This document shows, piece by piece, positions 1-5,946 of a DNA stretch of 5,946 bases. The notes beneath the pieces are model-generated. The model did not search any database. It was not told the origin of the DNA and was given only the letters and a program-made list of their open reading frames with translations. The stretch spans positions 1 through 5,946 of the forward strand of contig JADMKR010000061.1 of the NCBI GenBank assembly GCA_015478765.1, written 5' to 3'. Every line of letters starts with the position of its first letter. The stretch's first letter is position 1. This DNA is from Flavobacterium sp. (lineage in GTDB: Bacteria > Bacteroidota > Bacteroidia > Flavobacteriales > Flavobacteriaceae). A program made the position numbers and the translations under genes.

Positions 1-489
1 GATATCAATGATATAACTCATCGACTGAAATGTATAGAATGAAATTCCGACCGGCAGGATGATATCGTAAAATGTTATCTGGCTGTCGAAAATCCCATTA
101 TAATTATCGATAAAGAAGTTAGTATATTTAAAATACGCCAGCAATCCCAAATTAACGAAGACGCTGATCAGCAAATAAAACTTTCGAATTCGTTGCTGCC
201 CTTCGGTATACATCAATCGGCCGATGTTATAGTCAAAAACGCTGGTAAAAATCAGCAGCAGAAAAAACAAGCCACTTGATTTATAATAGAAAAACAGCGA
301 AAATGCAACTACATAAATATTGCGCAACGCATAGGTCTTTGCGCTGGCTATCATTATATACAATGCGTAGAAAATCAGGAAAATGGCCAGGAACAAACCC
401 GAATTGAACAGTATGGGCCTTTTCGGATCGTAGAGCAACCATTGCTGCCAATTGCTCGCCACATACGATTGTACGTCAATCAATTCCAT
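1..489 (-). CDS. MBOAT family membrane-bound O-acyltransferase, N-terminal part (runs off left edge)
   Basis: Only the first 163 codons are in the window and the frame stays open to base 1. The translation begins MELIDVQSYVASNWQQWLLY. It is strongly hydrophobic, with likely membrane segments near residues 26-48, 56-88 (probably two short passes), 104-122 and 140-160. The segment at 145-163 (LPVGISFYTFQSMSYIIDI) is the conserved N-terminal signature of AlgI-like MBOAT proteins, and GLLAYFKYTNFF at 115-126 also fits that family. Family members move acyl groups, usually acetyl, across or at the inner membrane to extracytoplasmic acceptors such as alginate, peptidoglycan or teichoic acid. The invariant MBOAT histidine lies in the missing C-terminal part, so activity cannot be judged. 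The ATG overlaps the stop of the upstream SGNH gene by one base (TAATG, 491-487), which supports this start and suggests translational coupling. No Shine-Dalgarno sequence is visible. The family call is firm; the acceptor is unknown. Confidence 0.93.
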   Translation of the reverse strand, partial: MELIDVQSYVASNWQQWLLYDPKRPILFNSGLFLAIFLIFYALYIMIASAKTYALRNIYVVAFSLFFYYKSSGLFFLLLIFTSVFDYNIGRLMYTEGQQRIRKFYLLISVFVNLGLLAYFKYTNFFIDNYNGIFDSQITFYDIILPVGISFYTFQSMSYIIDI

Positions 490-1838
490 TAGTTATTCGG
501 TAATGACTTCATGATAGCATCGGCCAACAGATTTCCTTGCGCAATGTATCCGTCTTTGGTGTAGTGAACTCGGTCGCTGCCAAGTAGGCCCTGTTTAATA
601 TTTGCGGAAATCCCGCCGTGCCCGCCAAGAATGGAATACAAATCGTAAACGGCAAAGTTTGAAGGTCCGGCCGATAAAATCGCTTCGGCATATTCTTTCA
701 CGAAAGCATTTTCGCTTCGCCGGTTAAACAGTGACGGCGGCGGCGTGATAACCAAAATGTCAATGTTCGGATAACGGCTTCGAATATTTTGCACAAATTG
801 TTGCAGCTCATTTTTAAAAGTCGCGGCATCTAATTTATCAAACGATTCATTGGTACCCAGAGAGACGATCATCAAATCGGGAGTCAATGATTTCAGCTGA
901 TCAAAAAACAACGGATATTTGTTGAAATCGGAAAATTTAGCTCCGTTAACCCCGATGTTGTGATATACGATTCCGTTCTCGTCATTTTCCAACACGATTC
1001 CGTTTAGATTAAAAGGTTTGCTGCCGGAAGGAACCAGCGCAATCCTATTCAATGGGAGTTCGCTGTAATAATAATGCGAAATTGAATCAGTTCGCATCGA
1101 TAAAGGTATATATTGGAAACTGTCGATAGTTTTAGCCTTGCCCGATGTGGGGATTTTTAGCATTTTCCCCGCACGGATAGCATCGGATTTAAGGTTATTC
1201 GCCAGTTTTATCTCTTTTACCGACACATTGTATCTGACGGCAATCGACGATAGCGCATCGCCCTTTTTGATGCGGTGGCTTATATTTTTTGGGATTTCGC
1301 TTTGAATGGATGTCTTGTGTTTTTCGACCGCTACTGAAAAGTTCCCGTTATTTTCTGGCATAATCAACCGTATTGTATTGAACCGCAAACTGTCGGTGAG
1401 CTTCATCTCGATAGCGAAATCACTTCTGTCTGTTTCAAGACCAATTCCGCTCAAACCAACGGCCATGCTTCCTGCCGGATAAATATTGCGCTGGCTCTCC
1501 CAGGAAATGTTTGATGTGAATCGAACATCTGACGAGCCATTCGTCTTGGCCAGCGAATGCGGAAAAACAAAACCTCGGCCGCCATTTCCCAAAACGTTTT
1601 GAAGTTGTTTGCGAGTGGCATTGGTCATCAAATCCGCCTGGATATGCGAATCGCCAATATGCACAATATTGATCTTCGACGGCTGCTTTTGCTGCAATGC
1701 ACGTAGCTTATTGTAAAAACTTTCGATTTCGGCCAAATGGATAATTTCGTTTTGCACGTATGGTGAATCGGTTACTGAATCGGACTGCGCGTTCAAAGTA
1801 TGGGTACAAATAACCATCAATAGTAAAAACCTAGTCAT
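489..1838 (-). CDS. Secreted SGNH/GDSL hydrolase-fold protein with an internal LysM domain
   Basis: A 449-residue protein. Residues 1-18 (MTRFLLLMVICTHTLNAQ) look like a short Sec signal peptide, so it is probably periplasmic or exported. SGNH blocks seen in order: GDS at 62-64 (nucleophile S64), GVNG at 296-299, GTNE at 328-331 (N330), and DRVHYTKDGY at 422-431 with D422 and H425 as the Asp/His pair. All expected catalytic residues are present, so an active esterase or acyltransferase is plausible. A LysM module (about 187-230, from HRIKKGDALSSIAVRYNVS to KMLKIP) sits between block I and block II, inside a beta-rich insert rather than at a terminus. LysM domains bind GlcNAc-containing glycans, which suggests peptidoglycan or a related polymer as target (inference). 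The start overlaps the upstream gene by 8 bp and the stop shares one base with the MBOAT start. A role with the MBOAT protein in O-acylation, or as the counteracting esterase, is likely but not proven. Confidence 0.92.
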   Translation of the reverse strand: MTRFLLLMVICTHTLNAQSDSVTDSPYVQNEIIHLAEIESFYNKLRALQQKQPSKINIVHIGDSHIQADLMTNATRKQLQNVLGNGGRGFVFPHSLAKTNGSSDVRFTSNISWESQRNIYPAGSMAVGLSGIGLETDRSDFAIEMKLTDSLRFNTIRLIMPENNGNFSVAVEKHKTSIQSEIPKNISHRIKKGDALSSIAVRYNVSVKEIKLANNLKSDAIRAGKMLKIPTSGKAKTIDSFQYIPLSMRTDSISHYYYSELPLNRIALVPSGSKPFNLNGIVLENDENGIVYHNIGVNGAKFSDFNKYPLFFDQLKSLTPDLMIVSLGTNESFDKLDAATFKNELQQFVQNIRSRYPNIDILVITPPPSLFNRRSENAFVKEYAEAILSAGPSNFAVYDLYSILGGHGGISANIKQGLLGSDRVHYTKDGYIAQGNLLADAIMKSLPNN

Positions 1839-3294
1839 TTAGCGATGCTGTATTAGTATTGGTGCTGTCGATACGGTTCTCTGGAGTGACTCGTGGCACA
1901 CCGCGCAACTTTTTATACTGGGTAAAACCATCCATTATCTGACTGTATAAGAGGCGCCCAATTTTCCGCGAACCCTGATAATTAAAATGCGTATAATCTT
2001 TATTGGCAAGTGCCGGCGTTTCATTCTCGACCCACTTCACCATCGAACCGTCGCCTCCCATCAGTGTGTATAAGTTTACGAAAGCCGATTGTGTTTGCAA
2101 TGCATACCGTCGCTGTGCCGATGCTAAGGGAACGACGGCCGAATCGGTTTTCATTTCCATGTCGTATTTCGTGGCCTTGTCGGCAGTGGAAACAATAAGA
2201 ATCGGAACGCCCGGAAAACATTGGCGAAGCCTGCCAACGGTTTTTGTCATGCTTTTTTCATACCAGCCGTAACTTTTCGTACCGTAATTGAGCACATTGG
2301 TACCGTAGTGTAAAATTATGAGGTCGTAATCCAATTTTTGCTGAAAGGCTGTCATCAACGAAACATCAAATTTCGAAATTGGGATGCCCGAATTGCCGCG
2401 TTGTGAGAAATTGTCGACATGTACGCCAACGCCGTCATCAAAGTTGAAACCGTACAGCGGAATGGAGTCGGCCTGTACGAATTCGGCCTTCAGACTTTTC
2501 AAAGCTGCGTCCGAAAAGCTGATTGTATTAAGCATCGATTTAGGTTGCAGGGTTCTTATTATGGTGTCGCGTCCCGAAGTCAATCGCACAATTCCGTGCT
2601 GGTTTGAAGATCGGCCGTAAAATAATGTTGGATTAGGGAGTTGTGAGGTCAATTTCCGAAGTCCGCCTTTATAATTAACCCACGCGGGACGGGAGGTATC
2701 GGCAGCAAAAAAAACATGTCCATTTATCCCGAACGGTTTTCGTGGATACTTCACATTAAGATACGATTGCGTTTTCCAATTGTTCGAGAACTGGTGCGAA
2801 ATCGAACTTCGTGAGGCAGCCGATTCAGAAGTGATCGATACAAATCCGACACCACTTCCGCCAAAATCCTGCTGAAAATTACTGCGGAAATCCTGTACAA
2901 TCATATCGCCGTCGGTCATCGAATCGCCAAAATATGCAATTCTGATATTGCCTTTTCCGGATTTCTCATGTTCCAGCAAATCCTCAAAAAACGACATCAT
3001 ATACTGATAACCGTGGTAGTCGTCATATTTTTCAGACGGAAATCGAAGTCCTTGTGTTTCCGGATAAACTACTTTTGGTGATGATTTTGCGTCCTCTGCT
3101 ATTTGATCGTTGGTTGCCGACAGATCCTGCTGTTCCAATGCGTCGAGCAACATGCTGTCGATCAGCATATTTTTACCGGTGACGGGTGTCGCTGAAAATA
3201 ACCTTTCCGGAAGTATTTCCCGCAATCCAAGAAAAAGGAATACGGAAAGTATCAGTATCAAATACGATTTAAGAAAATACGATTTTGACTCCAT
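1831..3294 (-). CDS. Membrane-anchored SGNH/GDSL hydrolase-fold protein, probable partner of the MBOAT acyltransferase
   Basis: A 487-residue protein. A single hydrophobic segment at about 7-24 (FLKSYLILILSVFLFLGL) follows a charged N-terminus and has no obvious signal-peptidase site, so I read it as a signal anchor with the rest in the periplasm. A polar linker (about 35-90) leads to the SGNH fold: GDS at 123-125 (S125), block II near RGNSG at 299-303, GTN at 331-333 (N333), and KDYTHFNYQG at 432-441 with D433 and H436. The catalytic set is complete. The roughly 160 residues between blocks I and II form a beta-rich insert. It aligns by eye with that of the next gene (shared GxGxGF near 145-151 and SNxWxxQ near 170-176) but has no LysM. 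The tail after about 463 is polar and rich in Thr, Asn and Ser. It starts 3 bp after the argS stop and overlaps the next gene by 8 bp. Single-pass SGNH partners of MBOAT proteins (AlgJ, DltD type) are the nearest functional analogy; the acceptor is unknown. Confidence 0.9.
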   Translation of the reverse strand: MESKSYFLKSYLILILSVFLFLGLREILPERLFSATPVTGKNMLIDSMLLDALEQQDLSATNDQIAEDAKSSPKVVYPETQGLRFPSEKYDDYHGYQYMMSFFEDLLEHEKSGKGNIRIAYFGDSMTDGDMIVQDFRSNFQQDFGGSGVGFVSITSESAASRSSISHQFSNNWKTQSYLNVKYPRKPFGINGHVFFAADTSRPAWVNYKGGLRKLTSQLPNPTLFYGRSSNQHGIVRLTSGRDTIIRTLQPKSMLNTISFSDAALKSLKAEFVQADSIPLYGFNFDDGVGVHVDNFSQRGNSGIPISKFDVSLMTAFQQKLDYDLIILHYGTNVLNYGTKSYGWYEKSMTKTVGRLRQCFPGVPILIVSTADKATKYDMEMKTDSAVVPLASAQRRYALQTQSAFVNLYTLMGGDGSMVKWVENETPALANKDYTHFNYQGSRKIGRLLYSQIMDGFTQYKKLRGVPRVTPENRIDSTNTNTASLND

Positions 3295-3297
3295 ATA

Positions 3298-5073
3298 CTA
3301 CATCCGTTCAGGCACTTCAATGCCTAAAAGTTTAAATGCTGATGCGATTACACTACCTACTTTTTTTGATAGTTGTACCCGAAAAATGCGGTCCGATGAT
3401 TCGTCAGCGCCAATGATCGGAACCGACTGATAAAACGAATTGTATTCTTTGACGAGTTCGTAAGTGTAATTCGCAATAAGCGCCGGACTGTGGTTTTCGG
3501 CCGCAGCAATAATTACCGACGGGTACTGTGTCAGCAATTTGATCAATTCCTTTTCCTTTGGATGCAACCCAGTTCGGCCGGCACTTGCCGCGATATCGAA
3601 ATCGGCTTTACGGATAATCGATTGAATCCGCGCATAGGTATATTGTATAAACGGTCCGGTGTTGCCGGCAAAATCAACCGATTCTTCGGGGTTGAACAAA
3701 ATGCGTTTTTTGGGATCTACCTTCAGTATGTAATATTTGAGTGCGCCCAAACCAATTATATTGTACAGTTTGTTCTTTTCGGTATCGGAATATCCATCAA
3801 GTTTTCCGAGTTCTTCGGAAAGTGCTTTGGCGGTAGACGTCATTTCGGCCATCAAATCATCAGCATCGACCACAGTGCCTTCCCGGCTTTTCATTTTTCC
3901 CGACGGGAGATCGACCATTCCGTAGGACAGGTGAAATAAATTCTCCGACCAATTGAATCCGAGTTTCTTGAGAATCAGGAACAGTACTTTAAAGTGATAG
4001 TCCTGCTCGTTCCCGACAGTGTAAACCATTCCGCCTACATCGGGAAAATCTTTTACACGCTGGATGGCCGTACCGATATCCTGGGTCATATATACGGCGG
4101 TCCCATCAGATCGCAAGACAATTTTACGATCGAGGCCTTCATCGGTTAAATCGATCCATACGGAACCGTCGGGGTCGCGCTCAAACACGCCTTTTTCCAA
4201 TCCGATCTGCACAACTTCTTTACCCAGCAAATAGGTATCGCTTTCATAATAATACGAATCGAAGTCGACACCCAGGTTCTCATACGTTTGACGGAAACCT
4301 TCGTAGACCCATGCGTTCATCTTCTTCCAAAGTGATAGTACTTCCGGTTTTCCCGCCTCCCAGTCGAGAAGCATTTGTTGCGCTTCACGCATGATGGGTG
4401 CTTGCTTTTTTGCCTCATCTTCAGATGCACCTTCGGCGATTAGAGTGGCGATTTGTTCTTTGTAAATTTGATCGAATTTGACGTAAAAAGCGCCTGCGAG
4501 TTTGTCGCCTTTGAGCGCTGTGCTCCCGGGCGTGGCGCCTTCACCGAAATTTTTCCATGCGACCATCGATTTACATATATGAATGCCGCGGTCGTTGATG
4601 ATTTGAGTTTTATAAACTTTATGTCCGGCCGCTTTCAGGATTTCAGCAACCGAATAACCCAGTAAATTATTGCGTACGTGGCCCAAGTGCAAAGGTTTGT
4701 TGGTATTAGGCGACGAATATTCGACCATCACGGCTTTCTCTGAAGTTACCGGTGCAATTCCGAAATTTTCGTCCTGACGCATTTTTTCAAATGATTCGGT
4801 GTAAAACTCATCGGCAACAACCAGGTTCAAAAAACCCGATACGACGTTATAAGAACGCACTTGGGGCGCGGTCTGCAACAGGAATTCACCAATCTTATTC
4901 CCAATATCGGCCGGAGATGATTTTACCAATTTCAGTAAAGGAAAAATCACAACGGTAATATCTCCGTCGAAATCTTTACGTGTGGCTTGAAATTCAATTT
5001 TATCGAATGCAACACCAAATTGGGACTGTACCGCCTCGGCGATTTTCGGACGTAGAATTTCAGATAATGACAT
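3298..5073 (-). CDS. argS: Arginyl-tRNA synthetase
   Basis: A 591-residue cytoplasmic class I aminoacyl-tRNA synthetase that charges tRNA-Arg with arginine using ATP. The ArgRS-specific N-terminal domain covers about 1-85. The catalytic core starts with the signature SPNTNKPLHLGHVRNN at 121-136, where HLGH (129-132) is the HIGH motif. YTVGNEQDYHFK (351-362) and SGKMKSREGT (391-400) follow; KMKSR is the variant KMSKS loop usual in bacterial ArgRS. The segment NTGPFIQYTYARIQSI (471-486) opens the anticodon-binding DALR domain, which runs to the C-terminal ERM. Length is normal for the family and no frameshift is seen. The ATG at 5073 gives the expected MSLSEILRPKIAEAVQ N-terminus; it is preceded by an A/T-rich leader without Shine-Dalgarno, as is usual in Bacteroidetes. 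It is the first gene of the minus-strand string, with a TATCTTTG promoter-like element 19 bp upstream of the start. Confidence 0.99.
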   Translation of the reverse strand: MSLSEILRPKIAEAVQSQFGVAFDKIEFQATRKDFDGDITVVIFPLLKLVKSSPADIGNKIGEFLLQTAPQVRSYNVVSGFLNLVVADEFYTESFEKMRQDENFGIAPVTSEKAVMVEYSSPNTNKPLHLGHVRNNLLGYSVAEILKAAGHKVYKTQIINDRGIHICKSMVAWKNFGEGATPGSTALKGDKLAGAFYVKFDQIYKEQIATLIAEGASEDEAKKQAPIMREAQQMLLDWEAGKPEVLSLWKKMNAWVYEGFRQTYENLGVDFDSYYYESDTYLLGKEVVQIGLEKGVFERDPDGSVWIDLTDEGLDRKIVLRSDGTAVYMTQDIGTAIQRVKDFPDVGGMVYTVGNEQDYHFKVLFLILKKLGFNWSENLFHLSYGMVDLPSGKMKSREGTVVDADDLMAEMTSTAKALSEELGKLDGYSDTEKNKLYNIIGLGALKYYILKVDPKKRILFNPEESVDFAGNTGPFIQYTYARIQSIIRKADFDIAASAGRTGLHPKEKELIKLLTQYPSVIIAAAENHSPALIANYTYELVKEYNSFYQSVPIIGADESSDRIFRVQLSKKVGSVIASAFKLLGIEVPERM

Positions 5074-5092
5074 GATAATTTATTTAAGCGTG

Positions 5093-5122
5093 CAAAGATA
5101 GTTAATAATCAGATTTTGCGAA
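5093..5122 (-). promoter_or_regulatory. Probable Bacteroidetes-type promoter for argS and the downstream string
   Basis: On the minus strand, TATCTTTG (5100 to 5093) matches the Bacteroidetes -7 consensus TAnnTTTG exactly. A weak -33 match, TTCG (5122 to 5119), lies 18 bp upstream, within the usual 17-23 bp spacing. The -7 box ends 19 bp before the argS ATG, giving a short leader. Scanning the rest of the intergenic region for CAAAnnTA on the plus strand gave no second exact match. Confidence 0.65.
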
Positions 5123-5297
5123 CTCGATCTACCTTTTAATATAGAACTTAAAAATCAAATTTTCGAATAGGATTGGGTTACTATCAGCATTTAGAAATCA
5201 GCGAGTTAGTACAGCTGCCCCGCAACTGCCTGCGATTTTCCAAAAAACTGCTATTGCAAACATTGTTCATGTAAGAAAAATTCCCATTTTTTTTCAA

Positions 5298-5335
5298 TTT
5301 ATATGCATTTCGTCGATTTTATTTGCATTTCGTCG
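5298..5335 (+). repeat. Tandem direct repeat, possible regulator binding site
   Basis: Two 18-bp units, TTTATATGCATTTCGTCG (5298-5315) and TTTATTTGCATTTCGTCG (5318-5335), differ at one base. They repeat with an exact 20-bp period, about two helical turns, so equal faces of the sites lie on the same side of the DNA. The core TGCATTTCGTCG is identical in both. The second unit overlaps the predicted -33 TTG at 5323-5325 and the first lies just upstream, the geometry of an activator site next to RNA polymerase. A LytTR-type or another direct-repeat-binding regulator is possible; the family is not determined. Confidence 0.7.
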
Positions 5336-5353
5336 GATATCCCCGCATATTTG
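5323..5353 (+). promoter_or_regulatory. Probable promoter of the choice-of-anchor L gene
   Basis: TTG at 5323-5325 and CATATTTG at 5346-5353 are separated by 20 bp. They fit the Bacteroidetes -33/-7 pattern (TTG, then TAnnTTTG after 17-23 bp) with one mismatch, C for T at the first -7 position. Transcription would start a few bases after 5353, giving a leader of about 30 bases before the ATG at 5392. The -33 element lies inside the tandem repeat, so regulation through that repeat is likely. Confidence 0.6.
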
Positions 5354-5391
5354 TAGCGTCAAATTACATTACATCCCTTTACTCAAATCGC

Positions 5392-5946
5392 ATGAAAAAA
5401 ATTTTACTTACCCTACTACTGTTATCTTCCGTGCCGGTCTTTTCCCAGGCGTTGATAGTCGATACTTCAACGTATTCGGTGCCACAGCTGGTTAACACCG
5501 TGCTGATCAATTCCCCATGTACGATGGCCACCAACATTTCGTGGCGTACGGGAACCGCTTATGGTTCATCAAACGGACTGGGCTTTTTTACCAATACCAA
5601 TCCGAATTTCCCAATGCAGGGCGGTGTCATCATGAGTACCGGCAATGCCACAAGCGTTGCAGGTCCGAATACTACCCATCTTAATGACGGTGCTGCCAAC
5701 TGGGCCGGCGACGCCGATTTGGAAGCAACTTTGGCACAGGCAGGAGTCCCGATGATTTCCACCAACGCGACGGTGCTGGAGTTTGATTTTATGCCGATAT
5801 CGTCCAATTTCAATTTCGAGTTCGTTTTCGCATCGGAAGAATACGGTAATTTCCAGTGTCAATTTTCGGATGCATTTGCGTTTTTGCTTACCAATATGGC
5901 CACAGGCGAAACCACCAATCTGGCGGTGGTGCCAAATACAAATACA
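5392..5946 (+). CDS. Secreted choice-of-anchor L domain protein, N-terminal part (runs off right edge)
   Basis: The frame is open from ATG 5392 to the window end, giving 185 codons. Residues 1-19 (MKKILLTLLLLSSVPVFSQ) form a clear Sec signal peptide with likely cleavage just before or after Q19. The mature part carries choice-of-anchor L hallmarks: GGVIMSTGNA (77-86), DADLEATL (107-114), and the diagnostic FEFVFASEEYGNFQC at 142-156 followed by DAFAFLL (160-166). Proteins with this domain in Bacteroidetes are usually large, repeat-rich surface proteins ending in a T9SS sorting domain or a gliding-motility C-terminal region; here the C-terminus is outside the window, so the anchor type is unknown. 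The start is fixed by the signal peptide; no Shine-Dalgarno precedes it. Mature codons are Asn/Thr-rich, as expected for an extracellular protein. A role in adhesion or surface display is inferred from the family only. Confidence 0.92.
   Translation, partial: MKKILLTLLLLSSVPVFSQALIVDTSTYSVPQLVNTVLINSPCTMATNISWRTGTAYGSSNGLGFFTNTNPNFPMQGGVIMSTGNATSVAGPNTTHLNDGAANWAGDADLEATLAQAGVPMISTNATVLEFDFMPISSNFNFEFVFASEEYGNFQCQFSDAFAFLLTNMATGETTNLAVVPNTNT

Larger units (their letters stand above)
5074..5391. other. Divergent intergenic region between argS and the surface-protein gene
   Basis: This 318-bp stretch separates two divergently transcribed genes and holds no convincing gene. Its left end carries the argS promoter-like element. 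Its right end (from about 5286) holds a T-rich tract, a 20-bp-period direct repeat and the promoter of the choice-of-anchor L gene. The middle (about 5125-5285) is unremarkable: only very short reading frames, a few weak A/T inverted repeats, and no tRNA or recognisable riboswitch. A terminator is neither expected nor seen, since both flanking genes point away from each other. Confidence 0.85.

Noticed and set aside
1806..1838. Possible lipoprotein signal at Cys11 of the SGNH-LysM protein
   Set aside because: The residues before the cysteine (M-V-I) do not fit a lipobox, which needs a small residue at -1, and the hydrophobic stretch is too short at that point; an ordinary signal peptide ending LNAQ fits better.
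3110..3939. Plus-strand open frames opposite argS and the first SGNH gene (3110-3430 and 3490-3939)
   Set aside because: They lie antisense to genes with clear family motifs, have no recognisable domains and are best read as shadow frames.
5151..5163. Small inverted repeat AAAATCAAATTTT
   Set aside because: Five A/T pairs around a 3-base loop are too weak for a terminator, no U-tract terminator is expected between divergent genes, and such pairs are common in A/T-rich spacers.
5184..5270. A 28-codon minus-strand frame starting MNNVCNSSFLENRR in the intergenic region
   Set aside because: Too short, composition not protein-like, no promoter or ribosome-binding signal, and Cys/Ser/Asn/Arg-rich in a way typical of random translation.
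5559..5862. Minus-strand open frames opposite the choice-of-anchor L gene
   Set aside because: The plus-strand frame has a signal peptide and a diagnostic domain motif; the antisense frames show neither.
1..5946. CRISPR arrays, insertion sequences, tRNA or rRNA genes, attachment sites
   Set aside because: None seen: no spaced palindromic repeats, transposase motifs, terminal inverted repeats or tRNA-like folds; the window is mostly ordinary coding sequence.

Overview
The window looks like chromosome of a member of the Flavobacteriia (Bacteroidetes), probably Flavobacteriaceae. The support is: promoter-like TAnnTTTG elements instead of E. coli-type -10 boxes; start codons with no clear Shine-Dalgarno sequence; a secreted surface protein with a choice-of-anchor L domain, a family common in gliding, T9SS-bearing flavobacteria; and the protein style of the MBOAT and SGNH genes. 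Genus and species cannot be fixed from the sequence alone.

Layout. Positions 1-5073 form one tightly packed minus-strand gene string, read right to left: argS (arginyl-tRNA synthetase), a membrane-anchored SGNH/GDSL hydrolase-fold protein, a second, secreted SGNH/GDSL protein with a LysM domain nested inside its catalytic fold, and the N-terminal 163 codons of an MBOAT O-acyltransferase that runs off the left edge. The junctions are a 3-bp gap, an 8-bp overlap and a 1-base TAATG overlap, so the string is very likely one operon. The only promoter-like element I found for it lies just upstream of argS. Positions 5074-5391 are a 318-bp divergent intergenic region. From 5392 to the right edge, a plus-strand gene encodes the start of a secreted choice-of-anchor L protein.

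How the genes may work together. An MBOAT membrane acyltransferase next to periplasmic SGNH proteins is the general plan of envelope O-acylation systems (AlgI with AlgJ/AlgX, PatA with PatB, DltB with DltD). Here there are two SGNH partners, recognisably paralogous. One is membrane-anchored; the other carries a LysM module that suggests binding to peptidoglycan or another GlcNAc polymer. I infer an O-acetylation or deacetylation system acting on peptidoglycan or an envelope glycan, co-transcribed with argS. The substrate is not shown by the sequence.

The best regulatory signal is a near-perfect tandem repeat (two 18-bp units, 17 of 18 matching, 20-bp period) directly upstream of, and overlapping, the predicted -33 element of the surface-protein gene. 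It looks like a regulator binding site.
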